From: G942493375 sp942493375 | Lineage (GTDB): Bacteria > Armatimonadota > UBA5829 | Direction: 5' to 3' | Length of the DNA stretch: 64,000 bases | Assembly (NCBI GenBank): GCA_942493375.1 | Contig: OW818698.1 | Location: 3,162,001 to 3,226,000 of the forward strand | In this document: one piece after another, positions 50,801 to 58,964 of the stretch | How positions within the stretch are numbered: the first letter of the stretch is position 1 | How the letters are laid out: each line of letters begins with the position of its first letter | Translations under genes and position numbers: made by a program | The notes under the pieces: model-generated | Databases searched by the model: none | What the model saw: only the letters and a program-made list of their open reading frames with translations | Told to the model about the DNA's origin: nothing

Positions 50801-51570
50801 TGTGATGGTAGATTGCCGGTATACACAGCATCGCGGAAGTCTTTCCACAGATCAGTCGGCATATCTATTCCGAGTGATGTGCTGTTTGGTGGCCTGCGAT
50901 CGTGTGCATCGGTCCCTGCGCTAACAAGAAGCCCCAACCGCTTTGCCAAATCACAGAGCTGATCGCGTTGTTCTTCGGTGAAAGATTCATAGACTGCTTC
51001 AATCCCATCAAGACCTTTTTTCTTTAGCGTAGTTAGTAAGATTTCAAGCTGTGTAAGATCCGGTATGAGAAGAAGTGGATGAGCCAGGAACGCTTTTCCT
51101 CCGGCGCGGTGGACCAGAGCAATTGCTTCGGAGATTTCAATCCGGCCATTGGTAACAGAAGGCATCATTGGCGGTAAATTATTACTGCCATTGGAAGTGG
51201 TTTCGTCTGATGATGCTGAACCCCGCATTCGTATCGATCCGGCAATACTGTGGACATCCGGAGTGCGGGAATTGCGGAGTGAGTGCAGCACAGCAAGCAA
51301 CTCAGTATTCTCGGTATCGATACCATATGCCAGCAGATGAGCATCTTCTCCCTGGCACTGGGTTGTTATTTCAACACCAGTTATATATCCGACTTCTCTT
51401 TTTGCCAGGGTCTGTCCAAACTCAGCAAGTCCATCCACACTGTCATGATCAGCGAGTGCAGCGACTACTACTCCATCCGCTGCCATAGCTTCAGCCATTT
51501 CGCGTGGTGAAAGAGTGCCATCGCTATACACGGAGTGGCAGTGGAGGTCAACTCGAGTGGTGGACTTCAT
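47845..51570 (-). CDS. PHP phosphoesterase - Cache - PAS - PAS - CBS - nucleotidyltransferase fusion
   Basis: 1241 residues. PHP domain (6-245) with metal ligands intact: HCHS (10-13), ADHDS, GVE, AHLLAYG, AHP and GTDAH. Transmembrane helix at about 277-301; single Cache-like domain (305-455: WSILQGYEKDERSG, KDYFWLQDMQPRMIMHPYR, WGWIIGTGIYVEDV); second helix at about 468-486; two PAS-like domains (about 505-615 and 630-745); CBS pair (about 775-895); a DUF294/GlnD-like nucleotidyltransferase with ALGSQGRQE and SDQDN (968-985); and its C-terminal helical domain (to about 1220). The Cache part should face the periplasm and bind a small organic acid. The PHP and nucleotidyltransferase parts are cytoplasmic and could remove and add nucleotides. 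It follows a symporter by 83 bp on the same strand, so it probably senses the transported solute. Start ATG 51570; the ribosome-binding site is weak. Confidence 0.87.
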   Translation of the reverse strand: MKSTTRVDLHCHSVYSDGTLSPREMAEAMAADGVVVAALADHDSVDGLAEFGQTLAKREVGYITGVEITTQCQGEDAHLLAYGIDTENTELLAVLHSLRNSRTPDVHSIAGSIRMRGSASSDETTSNGSNNLPPMMPSVTNGRIEISEAIALVHRAGGKAFLAHPLLLIPDLTQLEILLTTLKKKGLDGIEAVYESFTEEQRDQLCDLAKRLGLLVSAGTDAHDRRPPNSTSLGIDMPTDLWKDFRDAVYTGNLPSQQIAAHTAPVRRRKRIWWRDFIFHFVFPTLLAIGLFITAIYAVFLPTFEKSLMDRKREMIRELTNSAWSILQGYEKDERSGSLTRAQAQSMAKSRIELLRYGRDRKDYFWLQDMQPRMIMHPYRRDLNGKDVSNFRDPRGVRIFAEFADLVKRGKDGYVEYVWQWKDDPNRLVPKESYIKGFQPWGWIIGTGIYVEDVKQEIKTIERNLVRTSLGISLLVVLLLLYVIRQSLGLERERSEAEESLYESTQRYRSLVEATTEGTLLVIEGRCRYANPIFLELTGCTPKELEFLDLSDLFPVIKGNEAAWESLEKLLHEDTTVDGFDAIIRRRDGVLIECAMATSRISFAQRSGFILLARNVSPSQSVGTKDISEQHWRNLQQVVDGVSVGLFRAKATSRGTLVEYNQAAASMLSSSGSIENSPLALADIFHDAVVYEEFLAQLRQNNKALHKLHITTKDPSSRSIAIVAILVRDEHGSPVFIDAVVEDITADEKHINELEDTIEKLQTSLLFLHEPVSRIGRSAVFCSLDTPIQTVAAMMTDHQSSSALVQSEKGNVIGIVTDGDIRDRVVAANINPDNQVSHIMSSPLITVPEKAEIYEALLLMELKSVQHLAVTDEAGRIVGVIRNQELLQFRSYGPIVLAREVQQAATPEDVAKCCRRVPELAKALLGCGAHPHYITRMISSVCDTATVRLINLAEEKLGPAPVPYVFMALGSQGRQEMTIASDQDNAIVYALPLDPAAQPQVETYMNELSSFVCEWLERAGYPLCPGGVMARNPKWCKSISVWKQYFSKWINLPEPQQLLEFTIFFDFRPVYGSMELAQDLRRHVFEELRTTPAFYPHFAQNSLLFKPPSRLLGRILPGTTGGDHPGLLDLKEALIPIVSFARLYALQHELDSTHTIDRLDALIQESIILESSGEDIKSAYDFLVRLRLQHQVTDLASGSIPSNTINYRRLSQIDQTILNQSFAQINAVQKKISYDYLGGTV

Positions 51571-51593
51571 TGCTTAGTCTGGCCTCGATTATC

Positions 51594-51632
51594 ATATGCG
51601 CCGAACAGGAGTTAATTCCCTTCGGCGCATAT
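51594..51632. promoter_or_regulatory. Perfect 12-bp inverted repeat in symporter/sensor gap
   Basis: ATATGCGCCGAA (51594-51605) and TTCGGCGCATAT (51621-51632) around a 15-nt loop. On the minus (coding) strand no T-run follows it, so it is not a standard terminator for the symporter. It may be an operator, an mRNA-stabilising or attenuating hairpin that sets the ratio of symporter to sensor. Confidence 0.55.
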
Positions 51633-51653
51633 TTAATACAACTTATCAGATTT

Positions 51654-53564
51654 TTAAGCGGTTGCAGTCTCGGTGATTGCATCCGGTGGTGTCAATAGAG
51701 ATACCACTATTAGAGTAAGGAAGCTGAGTGGGATCGATATGATACCCGGGTTTGTGAACGGGATAGGCGCTGTTGTCGGATCCAATCCGTAGAGTTTATA
51801 CAAATCCGGTGACAGAGCGATCAGCAACAGTGACGAGACTATGCCCATTATAACTGAAGCGGTGATACCTTTGGAAGTTGTCCGCTTCCAGAAGAGAAGC
51901 ATAACAATGGACGGCAGGTTAGCTGATGCAGCAACAGCAAATGCCAGTCCAACCAGGAATGTCACGTTCATACCTTTGAAGAGGATTCCAAGTACGATGG
52001 CAATGAATCCGACTACAAAGGCCGATATTTTTCCTGCACGTATTTTTTGACGGTCATCCATACGACGGTTCATGAACCGGTCTATAAAGTCGTGAGCTAC
52101 TGCTCCTGATGCTGCGACAATTAGTCCACTCACAGTTCCCAGAACAGTTGCAAATGCGATTGCGGAGATTATCGCAAAGAAGACATTCCCAAAGGAACGT
52201 GCCAATAGAGGAGCAGCCATGTTACTGTCTGCCGGGTTCAGAACGCCATTGATTGCTGCTCCGAGTCCCATGAACAGTGTCAGTATGTAGAAGAACCCGA
52301 TTGCAGCAATAGCTACTATTGTGGATTTGCGCGCACTAGCCGGACTTGGCACGGTGTAGTAGCGGATGAGAATGTGGGGCAGTGCAGCTGTGCCCAGGAA
52401 CAATGCCAGCATCAGAGAAACAAAATCGAGTCTCTCCAGCAGTGTTCCCTGGACTTTGAATTTGAGTCCTGGCCGCATTAATTGATTGCCATGAGTCAAT
52501 GTTGGGAAGTAGACAGACACTTTGGCGCCGTCTTTATCAACAATCTTGGCTTCCTTCCAGCGCCTTACGACTGTGTCTTTGTCGGTCATTGCTGCCAGAA
52601 ATCCAAAAGGAGAAACGCTCTCTTTCTGGACTACCTGCTGACCACGAAGCATATCAATATTGCCAGCCTGGCGGAGGATATTGGTTGCAGACGCCGGAGC
52701 ACCATTTATGATCTTTTTACCATCGCTGGTTATCTCCAAAGACTGCGATTCCTGCAGGACTACCTGACCACTTTCGCGATTGATCAGCCACCATGTCTCC
52801 AGACCGTCTTTTGACAGCCTTGCCAGTGTAGCGTGCACGTCCTTTACTTCCTGCACTTCTACAACTTGCCATCCAGGTTCGGATACCTGCAAGTTTTCAT
52901 CAGTACCCTGGGCAGCTAATGTTTTATACTCATAGAACGGCACCTTGCCTCCCTGGTCTGGTTTTGTGCTGAATCCACGAACACAGACAGCTATTACAAG
53001 CGCCAATGAGAAGATTATCAGCAGTCCTCCCTTGAGGAATTGAACATATGTGGTTGATGCCATGCCGGCGGTAGCTACAATTGTTATAACGACAGCTCCG
53101 ACGATGATGACACCCCAGTGCTGTGCCAGACCAAGCAGTGGTTCGACGAGTACACCGGCTCCAACCATCTGGGGAATCAGATAGCAGACTGAGACAACCA
53201 GAGTGCTGATTGCTGCCGCTAATTTGATACTACGAGAGTTGAATCTTGCATCCAGTGCATCGGTAAATGTGTATTTACCCAACCGTTTCATCGGTTCTGC
53301 AACAACAAAGAGCGCAACTATCCATCCTGCAAGGTATCCGATTGAATAAAGGAAACCGTCATAACCAACGGTTGCGATCATTCCACAGATACCGAGGAAC
53401 GAAGCGGCGGAGAGATAGTCACCTGCAAAGGCAATACCATTTACAGCCCAGTGGATATTTCCACCTGCTGCATAGTATCCGGAGGAGGTCTTTGTTCTTT
53501 GTCCAAGATAGAAAGAGAGACCGACTACGAAAATTACAAAACCCAAAAAGATAGCTATAACCAT
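51654..53564 (-). CDS. Sodium:solute (ActP-like) symporter with large extramembrane insertion
   Basis: 636 residues, about 90 more than ActP-type symporters. The SSS core is clear: GDYLSAASFLG (48-58), YSIGYLAGW, KRLGKYTFTDALDARF and ALPHILIRYYTVPSPASARKS. An insertion of about 170 residues (roughly 200-372) interrupts two membrane segments and contains a repeated beta-like pattern (WQVVEVQEVKDVHATLARLS, TWWLINRESGQVVLQESQS). It probably carries acetate-like monocarboxylates, inferred from the family and the DUF485 partner. It starts 2 bp after the stop of the DUF485 gene and precedes the PHP-nucleotidyltransferase sensor gene. Twelve to thirteen helices are predicted. Confidence 0.87.
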   Translation of the reverse strand: MVIAIFLGFVIFVVGLSFYLGQRTKTSSGYYAAGGNIHWAVNGIAFAGDYLSAASFLGICGMIATVGYDGFLYSIGYLAGWIVALFVVAEPMKRLGKYTFTDALDARFNSRSIKLAAAISTLVVSVCYLIPQMVGAGVLVEPLLGLAQHWGVIIVGAVVITIVATAGMASTTYVQFLKGGLLIIFSLALVIAVCVRGFSTKPDQGGKVPFYEYKTLAAQGTDENLQVSEPGWQVVEVQEVKDVHATLARLSKDGLETWWLINRESGQVVLQESQSLEITSDGKKIINGAPASATNILRQAGNIDMLRGQQVVQKESVSPFGFLAAMTDKDTVVRRWKEAKIVDKDGAKVSVYFPTLTHGNQLMRPGLKFKVQGTLLERLDFVSLMLALFLGTAALPHILIRYYTVPSPASARKSTIVAIAAIGFFYILTLFMGLGAAINGVLNPADSNMAAPLLARSFGNVFFAIISAIAFATVLGTVSGLIVAASGAVAHDFIDRFMNRRMDDRQKIRAGKISAFVVGFIAIVLGILFKGMNVTFLVGLAFAVAASANLPSIVMLLFWKRTTSKGITASVIMGIVSSLLLIALSPDLYKLYGLDPTTAPIPFTNPGIISIPLSFLTLIVVSLLTPPDAITETATA

Positions 53565-53566
53565 TG

Positions 53567-53860
53567 TTATTTACCACCATCCTTGTTGGATTCTTCATCC
53601 ATTAGTTTTTCCTTTTTACCACACATACTGTTGTAAACAAGGGCCAGGATCAGAGCTCCAATAATGAGCAAAAAGCCGTAGACTGTGGCCAGGTTCAGTC
53701 CGAAAACTACTATCCACTCCATCAGGAGGGGGTCGTAGAGATTGATGGCTACAAAGCCAACATAGAACAATGCATAGAGAAAGAACAACCAGACGCCTAG
53801 ACGAGACTTATAGGGTGCGGCTGCGTCTTTACCTGATTGGGATGCTGGTTCATGGAGCAT
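53567..53860 (-). CDS. DUF485/DUF4212-like small membrane subunit
   Basis: 97 residues with two transmembrane helices (LGVWLFFLYALFYVGFVAIN at 21-40 and ATVYGFLLIIGALILALVYN near 58-77) and charged ends. It matches the short partner proteins that precede ActP-like symporters (YjcH/DUF485 type). The role is thought to be assembly or function of the symporter. Its stop lies two bases before the symporter start, so the two are coupled. ATG 53860 is preceded by AAGGAATTAAC. Confidence 0.8.
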   Translation of the reverse strand: MLHEPASQSGKDAAAPYKSRLGVWLFFLYALFYVGFVAINLYDPLLMEWIVVFGLNLATVYGFLLIIGALILALVYNSMCGKKEKLMDEESNKDGGK

Positions 53861-54003
53861 GTTCTGTTAATTCCTTTCAACTGTAAAAATCACGGCCATT
53901 ACAGATTGCAGAATGGCGCAGTATTTCCTGATTGAACCAGTATATCATAATTCGTGAAATATTTGCGTATATTACTAAGGTTGCTTGCAATTCAGAGTTG
54001 CAG

Positions 54004-54083
54004 GAGTTTGTCATCCTGAGGAACGAAGGATCTGCTTTTCATCCGAAAAAAGCAGATCCTTCGTTCCTCAGGATGACAAACTC
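54004..54083. repeat. Perfect 36-bp inverted repeat (REPIN-like)
   Basis: The arm 54004-54039 is exactly complementary to 54048-54083 with an 8-nt loop; the core is 'TCATCCTGAGGAACGAAGGATCTGC'. The same motif forms a 34-bp hairpin at 61086-61163 and a 26-bp one at 40285-40372. Lies between convergent genes; nothing else is seen in 53861-54197. Confidence 0.92.
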
Positions 54084-54197
54084 CACACTTCGTTTTGACA
54101 AGTAAACAGTATTGCCCCTACCCCCCAAGTGGAAATTGAGGTGGTGGATTCTTGGGATTGATTGTGTTGTCGTTGGGATTGATCTGGCTAGTTTGGG

Positions 54198-55013
54198 TTA
54201 GTCTATTTTTACAAGACCATTGAAGGAGAGGTAGTGTTCTTTGATGTTGAGTTTGCTCATCCATTCTCTGGTCTGCATTGTTGTCAGGTCTCCGGTGTGG
54301 GGGCCGGCTTCTGTTATGTTGTCCCAGACCCAGATGGGGGTTGGCCAGAGGCAGTATTTTGGGTCTACAGCCTGGTAGAAATCTTCTTCTACTCCATTTT
54401 GTCCGTGGTGGGCCATTTGGACATAGTCTGATTTTAATTTGTAAGCATATTCGCCGGCCAGGAGCTTTTTGCCACCGTCCCATCCCAGATCTCCCAGGAA
54501 CAATACGGATTTGGATGCATCGGAGACTTTGACTACTACGCTTTGGTCATTGTACGGGTTATCTATAAGCTCCGGATTCTTAATTCCAAGGATTTCGAAC
54601 AGGACTCCATCTATGGTGATGTTCATTCCTGGTTCTACTTCTACGGACTGGACATTGGATTCGCGCACGGCTTTGTAGTAACTGTCAGAAAAGTCCTTGT
54701 AATCGGGTTCATATATGTAATACCAATCCTGGTCCAGGGAGCTTTGGTATATTGTTTGGATTTTTATGTCGCGCGGATCCTGCAAAATATCCATGAGCAC
54801 TCCGGCGTGGTCATCGTGGGGGTGGCTCATAAACCAGGCGTCCACATTATTACCCAGGGCCGCAAGAAAGCCTCTCATGTATCCGGATTCCTGCACCCAG
54901 CCTCCATCGAATACTATGATTTTGCCCCCATCGGTGCGGATAATATAGGACAAGCCTATGGAACCGATCTGTGATGGCAATTGCCATAAGGTGAAATGAG
55001 GTTGTGCTTGCAT
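54198..55013 (-). CDS. MBL-fold metallo-hydrolase (ComEC/competence-like beta-lactamase fold)
   Basis: 271 residues. IIVFDGG (strand), the metal motif SHPHDDHAG (H64, H66, D68, H69), LFLGDLGWDGG (Asp) and MAHHGQNG (His) give a complete metallo-beta-lactamase site. The MAHHG motif is typical of the ComEC C-terminal-like branch. No signal peptide, so it is a cytoplasmic hydrolase of unknown substrate. I chose ATG 55013 (GGAG at 6 nt) rather than the frame start at 55037, in agreement with a promoter found upstream. The gene is divergent from the SGNH hydrolase. Confidence 0.82.
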   Translation of the reverse strand: MQAQPHFTLWQLPSQIGSIGLSYIIRTDGGKIIVFDGGWVQESGYMRGFLAALGNNVDAWFMSHPHDDHAGVLMDILQDPRDIKIQTIYQSSLDQDWYYIYEPDYKDFSDSYYKAVRESNVQSVEVEPGMNITIDGVLFEILGIKNPELIDNPYNDQSVVVKVSDASKSVLFLGDLGWDGGKKLLAGEYAYKLKSDYVQMAHHGQNGVEEDFYQAVDPKYCLWPTPIWVWDNITEAGPHTGDLTTMQTREWMSKLNIKEHYLSFNGLVKID

Positions 55014-55073
55014 ATCAATCTCCTTGCTATATAACATACCGTGGTCGGGCTCGATGTCTCAATGCACGAGCAC

Positions 55074-55102
55074 ATCGTACCAGTCGTCCTGCAAGTTGTC
55101 AA
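55074..55102 (-). promoter_or_regulatory. Sigma-70-like promoter of the MBL-fold gene
   Basis: Minus strand TTGACA (55102-55097), 17-bp spacer and TACGAT (55079-55074), about 60 bp upstream of the chosen ATG. Confidence 0.6.
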
Positions 55103-55156
55103 TCAGTAAGCTTTTGCCGAAACAATTCACATAGTTATTGACCACCGGGAAAGCTT

Positions 55157-55912
55157 ATGACATACTCATATGAGGAAACACGGAAGGTGAAGAAGACTAT
55201 GCTGAGTAAAACTTTATCCAAATTAAAATCAAGTGATCATACAACAATAGTAGCGCTTGGTGATTCGATAACTGAGATCACATTTCATACTCGTGGTCAT
55301 ATGAACTGGGTGGGTTTTTTGTCGGAGGCCCTGTTTGAAACATATGGAAATGGCGTTTGCACGATTATCAATTCCGGAAAATGTGCATCAACATTTGAAG
55401 AGTCGCTAACTCGCCTTGATCGGGATGTCCTGCGCTATCAGCCAGATCTGGTCATTATAGCACTTGGCATGAATGATGCCGGTAAAGGTCTGCAGAGTCT
55501 TGACAGTTTCCGTTTACAGGTCCATGAAATGGTGAACACAATTAGAGAGCACTGCGGGAGCGATATCCTTATTCGCACACCAAATCCGGTCGTCACAGTT
55601 CCCGGAGTGCCTTGCCCTCCGGAACAGCCTTTACCTGGTAAAGCCTGGGAATCAAATATTCGTCCTCTCGCTGCATATTCTCAGGCACTGGTGGAGGTGG
55701 CCAGGGAGCTGGAATGCGATGTGGTGGACCACTACTCTCTCTAGATAAATAAACAGTTCCATTTCAAGCACCCGGTTGCAGATCCAGTTGGTTTATGGCC
55801 AAGGATGGGTGACGCTATTCATCCCGGCTACCTGGGACATCTTGCTTTTTTCCGTGAACTGGCATCACTCTTCGAAGTGCCCGAATATTTCCCCTGGGAA
55901 GATGTGGACTAG
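55157..55912 (+). pseudogene. SGNH/GDSL hydrolase interrupted by an in-frame amber codon
   Basis: The open part (55157-55744, 195 residues) has block I VALGDSITE (catalytic Ser at about residue 37), a glycine in NSGK and block III ALGMNDAGKG. It ends in DHYSL at a TAG (55742-55744). The same frame continues for 55 more codons to TAG 55910-55912 and reads through block V as DAIHPGYLGHLAFF, which carries the catalytic Asp-His. Thus a TGG-to-TAG change, a sequencing error, or readthrough would explain it; the first ORF alone lacks the Asp-His pair and should be inactive. The intact enzyme would be a 252-residue lipase/acetylesterase-like hydrolase. The start may be ATG 55199 rather than 55157. 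Confidence 0.82.
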
Positions 55913-55958
55913 CTCTGAATCGCAACAGTCCTCATCTTCCCAAGATGGCAGTAATTTT

Positions 55959-58946
55959 CTATTCCGAAGCAATGAGCAGCCAGCCTTTTGAGGCGACTAC
56001 CGGGATTTCGTCGGTTGGGGTGAATACCGCTGCACTTTGGAAGTTTTCGATTGCTGGAGCGACCAGTTTGGCTTTGGTTGGGTCTATTCCTATTGCTTTC
56101 CAATCGATGGTCAGTTTTATTTTTGCATCTGTTTTTAACCAGCTCCCAATGGATATAAGGGTCTTGTCTTTCTTCACGTAGGCTGTTGCCATTATGTTTT
56201 TGGTGTCGGTTTTTACGGGACACTTTTTGTTCCAATAACCCAGCCAGTCGGCGTCCTGTATTCCGAACTCATCCCAGAATTTCCACATGGCACTTACTGA
56301 TGAGTTCATGCGGCCGGTCATCCCGTAGACCATACCACGCCATTGATTGCCGCCATCTACATAGTTTAGCATTTCGTTGGTGATACCGAAAGGAATACCG
56401 GACATTTCGATGAGCCAGTAATCCGGATCGCGGCCGTAGTCGAAGAACTCCCCAAACCAGAGGTTTGAGAGATATGCTAGATGCTCCATTGTCTGGTTCA
56501 TCGTCGAGATCCGGGAATCCAGCCAGTCGTAATTGTTACCACCGTGGTAGTTCAAGCGGCTGCTGGGATTGACCCGGTACATTACTTTGGCTATGCGCCT
56601 CATGATCTCACGGTCGTATCCAATTCCGTCCAGATACAGACCATCTACCCCAGTGTAGTTCATATAATATCGCATGCCTTCTACATAATAATTATGCCAG
56701 CGACTTAGGCCTTGAACAAATAGAGCTGCATCGGTTTCACCATCCGGCATCGGTTGCCTCCAACCCGGTACATATCCGGCCATAAGGTGTTCCATGAGCC
56801 ACGGGTATCCACCGCCGGACTTGTTCATAACAGCCTTGCTGTCCCAGTAGATCATGCCTTCGCCTGTTGTGAATATTTCGTTTCCAAGGCTTCTCAGCGG
56901 CCACATTTCGGCAACAAAATTGGTAAGGTTGCCGACTCCATAGTATACATTCACCCCTGCATTTCCGGCTTTGCAGACTTTCACATAATCTCGCATTGAG
57001 TCTGCGGTAATGAATGGATAGTTTATGTATGGGTTTTGATCGGTCGCGTGGTGGACATGAATGATATTACCGCCGGAAGCCCAGTGGCCATATCGCCAGC
57101 TCCAGTGCCGAACATCGATTGGTTTGAATGGAGTTACCATTAACCGGAACCTGAACTGAAGACTTTCACCTTTTTTCATCTGGCGGTCACCGGTGAAAGC
57201 CCGGACCATTACTGTGTCGCCATCTTCACCAATCACGCATCCGCCTTTGCCAGCGTTATCCCAGGATTTTGGAAGTCCAGCGTCTTTGTAGTCGTTTGAC
57301 CAGACATCCTGATCGTGGGAGAGTTTGATCTGTATGCCTGCATCAACATCACCGATCCAAACCATGTTCTCGGCACGGTTCTTGTCCCATGACCAACTCC
57401 AACTGCTCGGACGATACCCTCCCCTTTTGCTCATACCCATCATATAAGGAGCGACATCGGATTTGATTGGAACTCTGAGGCCTATGTCTCTGATATTCTG
57501 AGCTGATTTGGCAGTGAGAGTGACACGGAAATCTATGACTCCGTCTGATTCGGTCTTTGAACGGACTGAATATGCGAATCCATCTGAGGAGAGCGTTGAT
57601 GTGCGTTCCATGACATCGGGTTTCAGCTTGAGGACTTTGGCTGGTTTACCGGTCCTCCAGATGACCATTCCACTGGTGGTCTCAATATCCATTTGGATTG
57701 GCTTGGCGAGGATCTCCCGGCCATTACTTGTGATGCTGCCTGGCAGACCGTTTGATGCAAATACGATCTGGCGGCCTATGACACTTGCAATGTTGCCTTT
57801 CAGTTGGATGGCAGTGTATGGAGCGATGACATCTTCATCCAAGCCAGCGGTCGAGTTGAGCCAGCGCAGACGCGAAAGGCGCCAGAGATCGTCATCTCCG
57901 GAGTTGGCAATTTTGTCTCCTGCTACTGTTAGTTGAACTTTAACTGTGCAGGGCTTCTCTCCCTCGGGCTTTACTGTTACCTGACCTTTATAGACTCCGG
58001 ATGCATTATCGGGGACCTGCAGGCCTATCCATAAGGCCCGAACCAGGCCTGCTCCTACATCGAATTTCTTCTTCATTGGACGACCGAGCCAGTCGATGCC
58101 GCCAAGGTTGAAGCAGGTCATTGATGATGTGGGGATGATCTTACCATCGGCTGTTTTTAGAGCGGTGAAAGTCACGGATACGTTCTTTACTGCTTTTTTG
58201 GATGCAAAGACGCCTATCTGGTAGGGATAGTATTCTCCTGGCTGGGCTTCTCCGGACAATTTGTCTGATGGGCCGTTCTTGATCCAGCGAAGAGGAAGAT
58301 CATCCGGCATTTTTATGGGATGCAGACGGTCTTCAGGAAAGAGAATATATGGTTTTGCAGCATTTTTGGCAAGGAGAGATTTAGTCTCTTTGTCGGTGGC
58401 TATGACTTCCATTGGATCGAAACGATTGAACTCATTTCTGGCCTGGATTTCGATGAGATCAGCTTTCGGCAAAGTGCCTGGCAATTTGGATGTATTCAGT
58501 CCGTTTGATGAAAGCCAGGATTTGTCTGCGGTGTCTGTCGGCGGGAAATATGTGCCGGCATCGTCGAAATTGCCTGTGCCGGGATTGTATGGCAGGTAGT
58601 AGATTTCGTAGTTGCCGGGAGTAGTTGCGGGTTGGAAAACGATATCGCCGGACTCGCGGGTTATGTTGGCAACTTTGCGGTTGGTGATCTGCTGACCGGT
58701 GGTTGAGTCGAAGAGAAGGATATCTTTCTTCTGAGGGTCTTTGTCTCTGCGTCTCCACTCAATGTGCGCCAGGACTGCATCTGCCTTTTGGTTGACGTGC
58801 ACGAGCGCACGGTGGTTGCCGTGTCCTTTTTCAACCCATGTGCCGATACCATATTTTACGTTTGTATCTGCGGATATAGCCGGGGTTGCAATCAGGCCCA
58901 GTAGGCACAGAATATATGCTATTTTGATGAAAGAATACCTTGTCAT
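55959..58946 (-). CDS. Secreted DUF6067-like glycoside hydrolase domain protein
   Basis: 995 residues with signal peptide (YILCLLGLIATPAISA). Three regions are visible: an N-terminal beta-rich part (about 30-450), a middle jelly-roll-like galactose-mutarotase type region (SSDGFAYSVRSKTESDGVID, about 450-640), and a TIM barrel (about 640-930) with VNVYYGVGNLTNF, GVDGLYLDGIGYDREIMRR and WFGEFFDYGRDPDYWLIEMS. The LYLDG-type strand carries an acidic residue like that in GH31/GH36-type barrels. It matches the DUF6067 architecture of large secreted glycosidase-like proteins; no substrate is known. It lies 18 bp after the first CBM9-like gene, with GAGGTTAAG upstream of ATG 58946, so it is in the same operon. 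Confidence 0.75.
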   Translation of the reverse strand: MTRYSFIKIAYILCLLGLIATPAISADTNVKYGIGTWVEKGHGNHRALVHVNQKADAVLAHIEWRRRDKDPQKKDILLFDSTTGQQITNRKVANITRESGDIVFQPATTPGNYEIYYLPYNPGTGNFDDAGTYFPPTDTADKSWLSSNGLNTSKLPGTLPKADLIEIQARNEFNRFDPMEVIATDKETKSLLAKNAAKPYILFPEDRLHPIKMPDDLPLRWIKNGPSDKLSGEAQPGEYYPYQIGVFASKKAVKNVSVTFTALKTADGKIIPTSSMTCFNLGGIDWLGRPMKKKFDVGAGLVRALWIGLQVPDNASGVYKGQVTVKPEGEKPCTVKVQLTVAGDKIANSGDDDLWRLSRLRWLNSTAGLDEDVIAPYTAIQLKGNIASVIGRQIVFASNGLPGSITSNGREILAKPIQMDIETTSGMVIWRTGKPAKVLKLKPDVMERTSTLSSDGFAYSVRSKTESDGVIDFRVTLTAKSAQNIRDIGLRVPIKSDVAPYMMGMSKRGGYRPSSWSWSWDKNRAENMVWIGDVDAGIQIKLSHDQDVWSNDYKDAGLPKSWDNAGKGGCVIGEDGDTVMVRAFTGDRQMKKGESLQFRFRLMVTPFKPIDVRHWSWRYGHWASGGNIIHVHHATDQNPYINYPFITADSMRDYVKVCKAGNAGVNVYYGVGNLTNFVAEMWPLRSLGNEIFTTGEGMIYWDSKAVMNKSGGGYPWLMEHLMAGYVPGWRQPMPDGETDAALFVQGLSRWHNYYVEGMRYYMNYTGVDGLYLDGIGYDREIMRRIAKVMYRVNPSSRLNYHGGNNYDWLDSRISTMNQTMEHLAYLSNLWFGEFFDYGRDPDYWLIEMSGIPFGITNEMLNYVDGGNQWRGMVYGMTGRMNSSVSAMWKFWDEFGIQDADWLGYWNKKCPVKTDTKNIMATAYVKKDKTLISIGSWLKTDAKIKLTIDWKAIGIDPTKAKLVAPAIENFQSAAVFTPTDEIPVVASKGWLLIASE

Positions 58947-58964
58947 AACTTAACCTCTAGCTCT

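Noticed and set aside
51594..51632. Intrinsic terminator after the symporter
   Set aside because: No T-run follows the stem on the coding strand; kept as a regulatory palindrome instead.
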